Of a stretch of DNA of 64,000 nt, positions 11,378 to 22,755 are shown one piece after another (position 1 is the first letter of the stretch; every line of letters begins with the position of its first letter). The notes under the pieces are model-generated. The model was not told the DNA's origin, did no database searches, and saw nothing but the letters and a program-made list of their open reading frames with translations. Source of the DNA: Fomitopsis serialis (lineage: Eukaryota > Basidiomycota > Agaricomycetes > Polyporales > Fomitopsidaceae); assembly GCF_022376445.1 (NCBI RefSeq), contig NW_025954986.1, positions 392,025 to 456,024 of the forward strand, read 5' to 3'. The position numbers were made by a program, and so were the translations under genes.

Positions 11378-14300
11378 TCACACCTGGATGACGATCTCCC
11401 AGTCGCTGCTGACGCCCACGCCAGGATCCTTGATGACGAGCACGCTCGCCGTCCCCTGCTTCTTCGTGTTGGAGGCGACACCAGGCGTATACTCCCATGC
11501 ACTTCTTTCCCGCCGACCTGCACGCTCTTCGGCTTCGCGCTGCCGAACACAACCACCCTCTCGACCCTGACCGTGGCCATGTCCTTCGCAAAGTCATTGC
11601 CTCCATCGTAGGTGGACAGCGCAACGCCATCGACAGCTTCTCCGGGCTTCTGTGCAGCAAGATCGGTGCTCCGGATAAGGAGACCTTTGTTCTGCTTGCC
11701 AGCAATGAACTCGCGCCAAATGAACTTGCCATCGCGATGGGAGAATGTCTCGCCGTCGTCCAAATAGAGCTCGCCCTTGGCCGCACCACTGGTGTCGAGG
11801 GCAACGCGCAACGTGAATGGGTCACGCTTCATGAGCAGCGAAGACCTCCGTGGACGCTCGCGTGTGGGCACGATCGATCCGCCACGGATGAGGAAGGGCA
11901 CCTTGTCCAAGGCCGCAGGACGGTGACGTGCTTGCCCTTGGACGCGCCCCGGTATGCTTCATAGTTGAAATAGTCATAGTAGACCTGGAGAAGCGTTAAT
12001 CACTTGCGCATAGTGCAACTTACGACAGTACGTGCCTGGTCTTCTGGGAGATAGACGGAGGCTTCGGTCACTCCCTTTTCTGTGATGGGCTTCACGAGCA
12101 GCCCGCTTCCGCCCAAGAAGTATGGTCATCGAGTGAGAAACCTGCCTCGTCCTTCGGGAACATCACCCAGTGCGGCCTGAGACAGGCAGACCGGTCACGC
12201 TCGTCTCCTAAAGGCTGTGTACCACACGGGCAGAGACTGTAGCGCAGGCGGAGGAACGAACGGAGGATGCTCTTGTATGGCTCATCAAGCAGGTAAGGCT
12301 CGCGACGCTTGGTGTCGATGTGGGCGTGCGCACGGAAGAAGGGAGAGAAGATCCCACTCCGTACCAGCGCACGAGCATCTCGGGCTCCGGGTTTCCGAAG
12401 AAACCACCGACGTCAGCTAGACGTCATGAGAGTCAGGCCTGCAAGGGAAGTCATGAGAGGGCGACTACATCCGGCGAAGCTGAACCCTCCGACATTGTTC
12501 GCAAGAACCATCTTGAGACCCACAGCCATGTGTTCCCAGGTACCAAGGTTGTCGCCCGTCCACATGCACCAAATCGCTGCGAGCCCGCGTAGAATGACCG
12601 GGTAGGACAAAGGGCCGCCTCGGCGGATCTGTGCGTGTCGTGACCGCCTGCGCTGTGAGGTTGTGCTACAGGAAAGCAACGTCAGACGGTACATATACGA
12701 CGGAAACAGATACGTACCAGTAACATCCCGTTAATGTTATGAATGTCACGGTGCTCCCAACCACCGTGGTGAATGTTGTCGCGAGGCATGCTGATTTCGG
12801 GACCATTAAAGATCGCTGGCTGGGGACCGACATATTAGTACAATTGGTGAGTTGGCTGGTGGACGTTATGACCAACCTCGTTCATGTCGTTCCAGACGTA
12901 TGTATCTATGGTGCTCTCGGTCCACGACCATTTCTCACCCGGTTCAATCTTGAACAGAGACGTCCACCAGTCCCAAGAGTTGGGGTTGAAGAAGTCGATC
13001 CAGGCACTACTGCCACTCCAGCACCAGCCCTCGTAGTTGTTCTCGCCGCCCGGTGTCTTGACGAGGACACCGAGCTCCTTCGCCTCTTTGTAGACAGGGT
13101 AGTCGTCCGTGCGCTTCAGATGCGGGTCAATGATGACGACCATCTGCATCGCAAATGAGTGCTAGGTCACACCCGAATACAAGCAGACTGACCTTGCGAC
13201 CGATCGCTTCGACGTCATGCGTCATGTCCACTGGGTCCGGGAAGGTCTTCTTGTCCCAGATGAAGTACTTGTGTTCCTCAGCATACTCGATATCTAGCCA
13301 GAACACGTCGACCGGCATATCTTCCGCATCGAATCGCCTCTGCACATCGCGCACATCGTCAGAACTGATGTAGTTCCACCGGCACTGGTGGTATGCAAGC
13401 GCCCAGTGAGCAGGGAGCGCGGGCGTGCCCGTCAATCGAGTGTACTGAGCGAACACATCTGCGGGCGTCGGCCCAGGCATGATGAATACGTCCAGGATGC
13501 CGGACTCGGAGATCCAGTGCGTCTCAGTCGAGGTTGCGGACGGCCGGCCAACGTCGATCCACGTCTCGGAGGCCACTGCGTTGAAGATCGCAACAGTACC
13601 CTCCGCGGAGTGTGCGTGCATGAGGGGGATTGAGCCGTACAGCGACATGGGCGAGTCCGGGAGGTACTCGAACACGTCTGCGTTGTACAGCCGGTAGGGT
13701 TCAGAGAAGTGCGCGTCCTCGCCAGTCGTAGTCGGCAGGTCAAGCCTCGTCGCGTGCTGAGGGATACCGTAGACGTGTCCGTGATTGGGGAAGTTGATGT
13801 CAATGGAAAGGGACTCGGGCCTGCGTCCAGTGATGAGACGGACATCGCATACGAAGAGAGGATACGCACCCTTCGGCTTGGAATCCGTCCAAGAGCCAAA
13901 CTTCTCCTCCCAGAAGCCGTCCTCTTCTCGCCCTCAAACCATGCCCGGTTGTTTACCTGCATGACAACTGCGAGTCTTCCGCCGGCGCGTCGACAGGTAC
14001 CTTCTCCTCACCTGCCGCCTTCGTCCGGAAGTGTTCCAAGTGCAGGAGACCACGGCCATTGAGCACGACCTGCGGCTTCCCAGCCCGGAACAACGTCACC
14101 GTGAGCGGGTCGTAAGATACCACGACCTCGATGTCCTTCTTTGTGACGTACGTCGCGCGAACGTCCTTTTTGCCCACAGACCACTTGACGTCGGGGCTGA
14201 TAGTAGGCTCGGCGACGAGGGCCCACGACGACGCCTCGTCGTACCGCTTCCTCAGACCATCGACCTCGTCCATGCGCACGCGCACGACACCGTCATCGTG

Positions 14301-14562
14301 AACGCGCACGTCTAGTGAGAACTTGACATCGGGATACAGCGACGACTTCACCGCCGCCACGAGCGAGCTTGCTCGGAGAAACTGCCACGCTAGAAGGGTC
14401 CACAGAGTACGGAGACCTCCACGACGGGCTCTTGCGCCCTCGCGACAAAGCCCGTCCTCGCCGGCAGAACGCAGCTTGAGAACATGTCTTGAAGTCCTGC
14501 TGTTTCACTGCAAGTGCGGCCGGGAGAACGGCCAGGAAGAGCAACGAGCTGAAAGCTCGCAT
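11378..14562 (-). CDS. Glycoside hydrolase 31, ER glucosidase II alpha subunit, with frame breaks
   Basis: Glucosidase II trims the two inner glucoses of N-glycans in the ER lumen. The ATG at 14560-14562 gives a clear signal peptide ([15 protein letters not shown]), followed by the conserved DFKTCSQ and FCRRGRAL start of this subfamily. Further on come [26 protein letters not shown] residues (about 13440-13370), VFWLDIEYA, the nucleophile loop WNDMNE near 12885, and the acid/base loop WTGDN near 12565. The C-terminal beta domain carries [10 protein letters not shown] and LYLDDGETF and ends DWEIVIQV at a TGA, 11378-11380. The frame jumps by one base near 14385, 12355, 12230 and 11495 with no intron signal. 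At the last three, one base appears missing from a short C/G run. One spliced junction near 13835-13885 looks normal. The gene is therefore either freshly inactivated or affected by consensus errors. The family call is firm. Confidence 0.88.
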
Positions 14563-14912
14563 AGTGTACCTCACTCCCTCTTTGGAAGATGGTGTTATAA
14601 TGGTGTGTTTTGCGCCGTCGCGTACGTATGGAGGAGGAGGAGGAGGAGGATGGTACATTTAGCCACCCACGTAGGACTTACCATCACGTGCATTCGATAC
14701 TGTATACTTATGTACTGCTAGTGCTACACGCACTTTGCACGTACTGGTTGACTTAATGTATGCCGCAGCTGCTTTATTACTTGCTGGACACAACTACTAT
14801 GTAAGTAGTAGACAGGAATGTGCACAGATAAGTAGCAGAATGTGAACAATAATTTGCTCGACACAGGCGTCCTGCTGTACACTGTCCGTACCATCCGATG
14901 CAATACCCCAGA
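14563..14912. other. Promoter-side intergenic region of GH31
   Basis: It contains a short GGA-type tract (about 14628-14650), which is CCT-repeat on the coding strand just upstream of the GH31 start, a common fungal promoter feature. The rest is AT-richer with no genes seen. Confidence 0.4.
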
Positions 14913-15613
14913 CTAATCTCCCCAAGCGACGGCGCGAATGGGACTGCCATCGCAACCTGCAAGGTTCATAGGCAGTAAGGAGACGCGAATATGACTCCAG
15001 CCACTCTCAACTACTTCGCCCAAACCACGAAGGTTCTCCACAATCACTCCCCCGGCTCGCAACACGACCCTGTGCACCATTCCCGTGTCTCCTCCATCGG
15101 TCCGCCATTCATCGGGGCTGATAGTATCCGCGCCGATGACCCGCACTCCCTTCTCGAGAATCCGTTCCGCAGCCTCCAACTCCAGATACGGATGGTCGCT
15201 GTAATCCAACTTCCCAACCGGGACGCCCAGCCCGTGCACAGTAGCACCGCCGTACCCTCGCGCATCCCGCTCTCGTATTTCCGCATGTCATCCCAGGTGA
15301 TGGCTTCGTGCGGAGCCTTGTGGCGGACGTCGACGACGATGGCGGGCGCCGCGGCGAGCAGCGACAGGTCGAGTTGGTCGACGGAGCATGCGTCCTCGTA
15401 GAAGTGGTACGGCGCGTCTATGTGCGTCCCGGTGTGCGTCCCGATCGTGAGCGTGTGCACGTTCGCGAACGCGCCCTCGGCGAGCTTGAACGTGTGCTCG
15501 GCGGTGTACTTCGGGTGTCCCGGGCAGGTAGGCACCCCGTTGGGCACTAGCGGATGGGTGAGGTCGATGACTCGCGGTTTGAGCGCGGTGTCGAGTGCCG
15601 CAGGGTCTCCCAT
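14913..15613 (-). CDS. Metal-dependent cyclase-family protein (copy A), frame broken
   Basis: This is a member of the cyclase / kynurenine-formamidase-like family, whose fold binds a divalent metal and hydrolyses amide or lactone bonds. The metal motif HTGTHIDAPYH lies near 15400. A Pro/His/Asp N-terminus (IDLTHPLVPNGVPTCPGHP) precedes it. The C-terminal half (ISPDEWR, AGGVIVENL, GCDGSPIRAVAWGD) lies in another frame, the switch being near 15205 at a one-base offset without splice signals. The start at 15613 (MGDPAALD) is preferred over an upstream ATG at 15718 because a TATATA sits about 46 bases in front of it. A paralogue follows upstream at 16314-17006. The substrate is unknown. Confidence 0.75.
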
Positions 15614-15658
15614 GTGAACGCGAGGGGCTTGGATGTGTTCGGGGGCACACAGCGTACA

Positions 15659-15664
15659 TATATA
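15659..15664 (-). promoter_or_regulatory. TATA-like box of cyclase A
   Basis: TATATA on the minus strand, about 46 bases before the ATG at 15613. It supports that start over the upstream in-frame ATG at 15718. Confidence 0.4.
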
Positions 15665-16313
15665 GCCCGGGTCGGTGCCGAGGAGGCTGCAGGTGAATGT
15701 TCGGTGGTTCAAAGACATCACGGGAGGACAATACGGACGTCGGTCCGGGAGATAGAATCAACCGTCCACTGACAGACGGCGGCCTATTTTACGGCGTCTT
15801 CAGCGACACTTCAGTGTAGCTTGAGTGTAGCCTGGTGATACCTGGAGTAACATACAGCCTGGCCGCGCCAAAGAGTGCACCAGGGATGGGATGATGGATT
15901 GATAGAGCAAGCACCCGCAAGGTGAACGGGTCGAGGTTTCAAGTCTCATGTTCCGAGCGGCGAGGAGACGGGTAGCCGATGTTATCAGCGCCGTAGTCAG
16001 ATACCAAGAACGTCCACCTGTGTCAAACACTATCACGTTGGCCGCTAATCTCAGGCGAAAACGAGCTGCACAGTTTCGTACGCACCAGACGAGTGTTGTG
16101 ACTCTTTCGAACATCCCGGATACCAGACAGCGTTTGGGAAGTGAGGCAAGTCACACTCCGACAACCGCATTACGAAACACGAGAGTCGCCTCCTGTATGA
16201 CATGTCATGAGGTCAAAACGCCTGAACTCGGAGGTCCTGATGACAGTATATTACCCCATGAGCATAAATCCCATGAAGTGAACGATCTCGGAACAGGAAC
16301 TCACATGAATGGA
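15665..16313. other. Intergenic region between the two cyclase genes
   Basis: No coding frame with family signal is seen. It separates the 5' end of copy A from the stop of copy B, and no leftover cyclase exon was recognised. Confidence 0.45.
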
Positions 16314-17006
16314 TCACCGAGTCCCGGACGTCCGTCTCCAAGCGAAAGCACGCACGGGCGAGCCATCGCATCCGCCGATCTTAAGCGGGACCATGTTGAC
16401 GATCCAGTCACCGTCCTGTATCGCCCCGAGATTGCTAAGATTCTCCGCGATGATACCTCCAGCACCGAGGATGACCTGATGCACGGCAAAGTCGGCCTCT
16501 GCGTGCGGATCGAGGTGCGTCGCGTCGGGACTGAGGGTGCCGATACCTATGGTCCTGACGCCAGTCGCGATGACGCGCTCGGCCGCCTCGCGATCCAGGT
16601 ATGGATGTTCGAAGTATTCGTCAGTCCCCCAGTACCTTGACCAGTCTGTCCGTACCAACATGATGAAACTGACATCCTCCGAGACGCATCTGCGCAGTCT
16701 CTCTTCATATGGTTGCAAGTCGCTCCAGACAATCGGCTCCTTGGCGGCTTTGTTCGATACGTCCACCACAACGGCACGACCGACGAAACGAGAAAGTGGA
16801 ACATCATCAAGGCGCTTCCCGCCTGGCACGAAATGATAAGGTGCGTCGACGTGGGTGCCAGTGTGCGAGCTCATCGAGATGGACGCAATGTTGGCTCCGT
16901 CGTGCTCGATGGTCAGATTCGGACAGCAGCTGAATATGGGGTCGCCAGGATACGCTTGCGTGTTTAAATCCAGGGTCTGCGATAGGTCTATGAATTCAGC
17001 TGCCAT
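16314..17006 (-). CDS. Metal-dependent cyclase-family protein (copy B), intact
   Basis: This is a single uninterrupted frame of 230 codons, ATG at 17004-17006, stop at 16314-16316. The N-terminus has IDLSQTLDLNTQAYPGDP. The metal motif HTGTHVDAPYHF is at residues 48-59. The C-terminus has TLSPDATH, ILGAGGIIAENLSNL and GGCDGSPVRAFAW. Length and motifs fit the cyclase / kynurenine-formamidase-like family. It is the tandem paralogue of copy A, and only B is undamaged. A non-canonical upstream start would add 12 residues but is less likely. No signal peptide, so probably cytosolic. Substrate unknown. Confidence 0.85.
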   Translation of the reverse strand: MAAEFIDLSQTLDLNTQAYPGDPIFSCCPNLTIEHDGANIASISMSSHTGTHVDAPYHFVPGGKRLDDVPLSRFVGRAVVVDVSNKAAKEPIVWSDLQPYEERLRRCVSEDVSFIMLVRTDWSRYWGTDEYFEHPYLDREAAERVIATGVRTIGIGTLSPDATHLDPHAEADFAVHQVILGAGGIIAENLSNLGAIQDGDWIVNMVPLKIGGCDGSPVRAFAWRRTSGTR

Positions 17007-17261
17007 GACCTCGACTGCACTGGAGATGAGGTGAGGAGGCAAGTTTAAGTATCAGCACGCTGCCTAGAGTCAGAACTTCAATGAGCAGTAGGTTGACACG
17101 ATCACGTGATCCCAAGACCAACGGACCGCGACGCGACCTCACTCCTGAGTCCTCCTCCTCCCAATCCTCCTGCCTGGACGTTATAGCGCTCCTCCGGACT
17201 GCAGCTATCACACGCGTCACAAAAATTCAGCTCGTATACCGACCGTAGCCCTGATTAAGAG

Positions 17262-18691
17262 ATGGACGAATGCTACACAGACGACACGAAAGCCACGCAA
17301 ACAGCTGCACAATCTACGCACCGACTTCTCTACCGAGGCGCGCTCTCGCTTCCCGACTCGCACATGGTTCTCGACGGGCTGAGCTTTACAGCCCCTCTTC
17401 GTGCATCTGCGCTGGACGCGTCGAAGCTCAACGACGCCAACTTCGACTTGTTCAACCACCCCCTCGCGCTCGCGCTCGAGAGTATGCGTGGCAGACCCAG
17501 TCTGCATCTTGTGGGCGCTGTCGAGATGCGCAAGCTGTGGGTGGACGAGAAGAGCTCTGGGGTGGTACAACTGTGAGTACTTGCTGTGCTCTTTTGTCGT
17601 CATATGTGTATATCCCGCCACGCAGAGACATCCACCCGAAGGCGACATTAAGCCGATTATACTTCGAGAACATATTTTGCCTGGAGCCTTTCACGTCTCC
17701 TACCGGACGAAGTGACTACGGAGTACGTGTCAGCCTCAGCGACAGCGGTAAGCACTCGTCCAGCCCCTCTATTTTCCAACTGGTACCCACACACATGCAA
17801 AGGCGACTCCAGTGCAGAAGACATCCTTGTCTACGCCCAACTTGAATCCACCTCGTCCGACGTCTTCGACAGCCCCCTCACCCCTCCCTCCACCTCCACC
17901 TCCCCCTCACAGCCCATCCGCCTCCTCGTCGCGTGCATCCTCCCCGGCCCGCCGCCCATGCCCATCCCCTCGCGCCCGCGTCCAGACGACCCCACACCCC
18001 GGATGCCATCTCTCCCCACACCCACGACGGCCGCGAAGCGCAAGCGGGACGCGTCCCCCCTCTCGCGCGACAAGAAGTCCCGATCCGCGGCAGGGAAGGA
18101 CAAAGACGGCCCGGACGCGGAGGCACTGCGCAGGGCGCGCGAGACGATGACGCGCCTTCCCAAAGCCATGTCCGCCCCCGCTGTGCCGAAGGCGGGCAGG
18201 CAGGCAGAGTTCAAGGTGCCGAGTGTCCCGCCGCGGGCCAGCGCGAAGGTGCGCCAGGCGAGCGTGGACGGGGACGCGTGCGAGAGCCCTGTGGACGCGT
18301 TCAACGCTGCGCATGTCGCAGGTGGGGAGTTTGCGACGTTCTCGGCGGACCAGAAGGAGAAGACGAACAAGACGGTGTGTTGATGTTCTCGGTTTGTCAG
18401 ATGAATCGCTGATCCTTCTCGCAGGTCGTGAAGCAGGCGGTCGTACGCTGTCTCTCGGATCATGCTGTCACGAAGCAGCACCCAGAGTTCCACGACGTGT
18501 TCCAGTACATCTATAGAGGGACGTGCTTCGCGTTGGTGCGTGCATGGTTTATCTTCGCCTGATCGCTGAGCTCACTGTGCATCCAGCGGTCACAAATGCG
18601 CAGTACACCGGTCGATCTCTGGAGTGTGTACAAGCTCGTGGATTCACATGCAAAGATGTACGTCCCTGCTGGGGAACGTGGGGTTTCATAA
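17262..18691 (+). CDS. Sld7-like DNA replication initiation factor
   Basis: Five exons splice cleanly: 17262-17572, 17626-about 17720, 17803-18374, 18425-18535 and 18587-18691 (stop TAA). The first two exons encode a compact N-terminal domain with LRLYFENIF-like residues. Exon 3 adds a Pro-rich linker and a basic segment (AAKRKRDASPLSRDKKSR) that could be a nuclear localisation signal. The last two exons encode VVKQAVVRCLSDHAV, HPEFHDVFQYIYRGTCFALR and VYKLVDSHAKMYV. These resemble the C-terminal Sld7 domain, which in yeast binds Sld3 at origins. An in-frame ATG at 17364 is a possible alternative start. The assignment rests on the C-terminal wording alone, so the function is probable rather than certain. 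Confidence 0.6.
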
Positions 18692-19332
18692 CAGGCTGCA
18701 GGTCATCCGTTTTTGCTGGTCATACAAGTCACCGAAGGTATCATTCACTGTGTACACGTACGGACATTCGAGGCAAGTTGCAATGTATCCTATACTCAAA
18801 CGCATGCGCATGTACATACGCTCGCAATATGCTTATCCCACTCCATCCGTGCTGCCACGTAGACTCTGGGGACTATGAGATTCAGACAGCCACAACTTCT
18901 ACATAGCTTCGTGCTATGTCCTGGTTGACACGGGAGAGTGAGCGAAAGGCACGTCTGTTAGGGAGGAACCAAGGCATGTAAGTCCGCCGCGCTCACTGGA
19001 GCGCCGCTTCCCTTTCAAGTTCGCGCCCGTGCTGCATTCCAATATCCAACCCGATTGACGGGGATGGTCCGCGGGTGTCACCTCAGCGGGCGGTATGCGT
19101 GCGGTGTCGGCATGAGTTGGGACAGAAGGTGAAGATCTCGTACGACCTACTGCTGTGTTCGGTGACGAGCTAGTAATATACAGGGTACCTGTACTAGCCG
19201 AGACAACGTTCTGTGCTGCATAGTCATGGTTCATCGCACGACCGCGCTACCGCTGACCAGTCGCCCAGATCAGCGCTAGCTGCGACGCAGCCGATCAACG
19301 TCAATTGCCGCTTTACTCGCAACAGCGCGCGC
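18692..19332. other. Intergenic region before the acyl-CoA ligase
   Basis: No coding signal. It presumably holds the 3' region of the Sld7-like gene and the promoter of the ligase. Confidence 0.45.
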
Positions 19333-19341
19333 ATATATATA
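19333..19341 (+). promoter_or_regulatory. TATA box of the acyl-CoA ligase gene
   Basis: Alternating ATATATATA about 71 bases before the ATG at 19412, in otherwise GC-rich DNA. A good candidate core promoter element. Confidence 0.5.
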
Positions 19342-19411
19342 GGCCCTCGTCAGCATGTAGTACTGACCCCGAAACGCTGCACGCCCTCACCGACATTCCG
19401 TACGCAATAGT

Positions 19412-22400
19412 ATGCGCGTAGTCCAAGGTCCCGGAGGCCCTCTCCCAGCGATCCCAGATGACTTGACGATTCCACAGTTCATGCTCGATGTCGAGCACCC
19501 AAACAGACCAAGGCTGGACAAGAATCGACCATGGATGATTGAGGAAGCCACAGGGAGGGAGGTGAGAGAAGAAGAGGTGAGTGGAACGCGGTCACGGTAC
19601 TACGATCCTCTTGACCGACCCAGAATACGTGCACGTGAGAGGGCAGGACCATCGTCTGTTCCTCCTCCTCTTCGAAGGGTCGAACATGGTTCAGCACCAA
19701 ATGTCGTACACTTCGCTCTAAAATTCGGCGTCGTGATATGCGTTCTGCGAAAGAGGTCGATATTTTCCGTGTACTAGCCAAAGTGTGCTACATATCGTCG
19801 TGGTGGAGACTGTCGCTAGTGCTAGTGCTATGCGCTAGTACATGCAAGTTGAATGTTGAACGTTGAGGCGTTGAGGACCGGAACCTCACTGGCAGGCTCA
19901 CAACGCACGAGAGCTTGACACAATGAGATTGGTAGCTCTGCGGTGACTGCACCTCAGGCACTAGCATATTCCATGTATAACGGGAATGGAGGTCAGTAAC
20001 TCACAAGGGTGGTTTGCAGCTTCGCTCGCGCACAGACGGTCTTGCAAACACACTCAAGGCTCGTTGGAACATAGGCGGGTACCGATGTTCTCACTCTACT
20101 AGTAATGGTCACTGACGAATGCTCGATTCTATATACAGGAGATGAGGATGTTGGTGAGTCATCAGCATTTCTTCAGGGCGTTGAGCTCTGGACAACGTCT
20201 CTTGCCAGTTTGCGTGTACAGTCCGAACCATGTTGGTATGTTGATTCCCATTTAAGTGATGTTCGTTGCATCTCACCCAATAAATCTTAATTCTAAGACT
20301 ACCCTGTGATGGTCTGGTAAGCTGTCTTTCGACGCCATGCGCCAGATCCTTGTCAACATATATTTCGCAGGGCCGTTCACCGACTGGGTGCTGTCATCAG
20401 GTGCGTACTAGCCTATGTCAGTCATGAATACCCACTGAGCCTCAATTTCCTTCTAGCACGGCCAACCCTTCGTACAATCATAACGAGCTCGTCCACCAAT
20501 TAAAGACCACCAATGCCAAGCTTATCTTTGTGCATCCCACCTGTCTCGCGATCGCAGAAGCTGCCGCACGCACGGTCGGGATCTCGCTGGACCGCATCGT
20601 CCTAATTGACGAACCACCGAACGGGAAGTCCTCTTACACGACGGTCCAGGGACTCGTCACGAAGGGCTTGAACATACCGAGAAGCTATACAGAGAGGAAA
20701 CTCAAACCAGGCGAAGGAAAGACGAAGATCGCGTTTCTGAACTTCTCCAGCGGCACCACCGGGCTTCCCAAGGTTCGGTACATCTAGTGATGGGCTGTGG
20801 GTGACGACTGAAGGTTTCTCGCAGGCTGTGATGGTTCCGCATCACGCGCAGATCGCCAACATCATTCAGTGTGTTGTTTATGCCGAAGGCGATCCTAAGC
20901 CATGGGAAGACAAGCCCTTCAGACCCGGTCGTATAATTTACGCAGGTTTGCTTCTTTTATTCCCAAATTATCTATGATCGCTCAGAGTGTCGATTGGTGC
21001 TTTGCAGCATTGCCATTCTACCGTAAGCTTCCGTGCACTGAAAACGGCCCTTGAGACATCCTGACAGATGGCAGACGTATATGGCCTTGCGTTTATCATG
21101 CACTTTGGGTTCTTCCTCGGGGTACATCATCAATTCTCTTCGTTGGCTTGCTGGATCATTGACCGCCGCCGCAGATGCCGCTTGTTGTTTCCCAGAGATT
21201 CGTTTTCACCGACATGCTCAAGAGTATCGAGCGTTACCGTATCACAACCCTCCCGTACGCGTCATCTTCTAATCCCGCGGACCAGAACTTGACTCGTTGA
21301 TCAGCTGCGTGCCTCCTATGGCCGTACTGTTAGTCAAGGTTTGTCGGTGTCCCTCGACGCTCACCACACCCCATTGCTGACACACAAGTCTTATGTTAGC
21401 ACCCAGACGTGAAGAAATACGACCTCAGCACCATCCAGTTTGTCATGATTGGGGCCGCCCCCGTTTCGCCCGAACTTCAAACAGCTGTGGCCAACGTCTT
21501 TCCCCAAGCCAGGGTCGGTCAGGCCTTCGGTGAGCTCCTCTCCTCTGCGTCAGGGCTTGCCTCGATTGACCCTCGTGCAGGTATGACAGAGAGCTTCGCA
21601 GTCGTTACGCTCCCGCGACATGACCAGAGGGTCGGCACGCTGGGGAGTGCAGGGGTGCTCATTCCCGGCGTCGCCGCGCGCGTCGTCCGCCCGGACGGCA
21701 CGGACTGTGCGCCGGACGAGCCCGGGCAGTTCCTCGTGAAGGTGCCCTCTCTGGCGCTGGGATACTTGAACAATGAGCAGGCGTGCGTCTCGTCTGTGCT
21801 TTGCGACTCGGAACTGACGAGGAGTGTAGGAATAAGGAGACGTTCGTGGACGGGTGGCTGAACACGGGCGACGAGGTGATCGTCAACGACCAGGCCGAGC
21901 TGTTCGTCATCGACCGCATCAAGGAGCTCCTGAAAGTGCGGGGCTTCCAGGGTTCGTCGCCGGCTGTGCTCGTCCGCTTTGTCGTTGCTCACTTGTGGAT
22001 ACCGTATATCTGCCAGTTGCTCCCGCGGAACTCGAGGGCTTCATCCTCGACCATCCGGACGTCTCGGACGTCTGCGTGGTCAGTCTGCTCGACGACTTCA
22101 ACGGCGACCTCCCCCTCGCGTTCGTCGTGCCCACCGCGAGCGCTAAGGAGCGCATGAGCAAGGACCCCGCCGAAGGTGAAAAGACCAAAGCGGCGATCGT
22201 CAAGGTATACCGGTTTCCCTTGATCGTCTTCAGAGGAACCAGATCGCTGATGATTCGTGCGGCCCTTGCAGTGCGTCGCAGATGGCAAGATCTCCTACAA
22301 GCAGCTCACTGGCGGCGTCAAGTTCATCGACGCGATCCCGAGGAACCCTAGCGGGAAGCTGCTCAGGCGGTTCCTACGCGACAAGGCGAGGAGTGCACAC

Positions 22401-22433
22401 CTGAAGATCAAATGCGTTAAGGCGAAGCTTTGA
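19412..22433 (+). CDS. 4-coumarate-CoA-ligase-like acyl-CoA synthetase, likely peroxisomal
   Basis: This adenylate-forming enzyme activates a carboxylic acid with ATP and joins it to CoA. The start MRVVQGPGGPLPAIPDD at 19412 is typical of basidiomycete 4CL-like ligases. Many short introns follow. Recognisable pieces in order are AVHRLGAVIS and TANPSYNHNELVHQL (20370-20510), the AMP-binding loop NFSSGTTGLPK near 20740-20772, DVKKYDLSTIQFVMIGAAPV (21408-21468), GWLNTGDEV (about 21855-21881), DRIKELLKVRGFQ (about 21910-21949) and RNPSGKLLRR near 22340. The C-terminus, KAKL, ends in AKL, a PTS1-type peroxisome signal, with TGA at 22431-22433. The stretch 19570-20290, which should encode about 60-90 early residues, is poor: DYPVMVW is seen but the exons before it are hard to read and one contains an in-frame stop. 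The 5' part may therefore be damaged or heavily split. The substrate cannot be read from the sequence. Confidence 0.78.
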
Positions 22434-22755
22434 TGTGGGGCGCTTTCCGTCTGTAACGGAGCCTGTCGCGATACTCGTCGGTGCGCAGGCTGTAGACATC
22501 TTTCCAGTATCTATTTGGTAGAGACCACAATGCCAGCTGGTAAAATTCGGGCTTCCTTGGTTAGTGTGCATCAGCTCGTGTTCCAACTCGAGAAGGCAGC
22601 ACTAGAAACTCGTTTACCCAAGGATATTACGGAACCACGACATTGCGTGTATGCTGCTCTGATTGGCTGGATGCGGCTCGCCACACGATCTCGAAGGGCT
22701 TTTGTTCTGTTTTTGCCTCTTCGAAAGGCGAGAGAGGACGACGGTGTCGCAGAAT
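22434..22755. other. Short intergenic region between convergent genes
   Basis: Separates the ligase stop from the stop of the Gly-rich membrane protein on the other strand. Nothing else seen. Confidence 0.4.

Noticed and set aside
17831..18493. 220-codon minus-strand frame
   Set aside because: Antisense to the cleanly spliced Sld7-like gene; its composition mirrors the Pro-rich exon.
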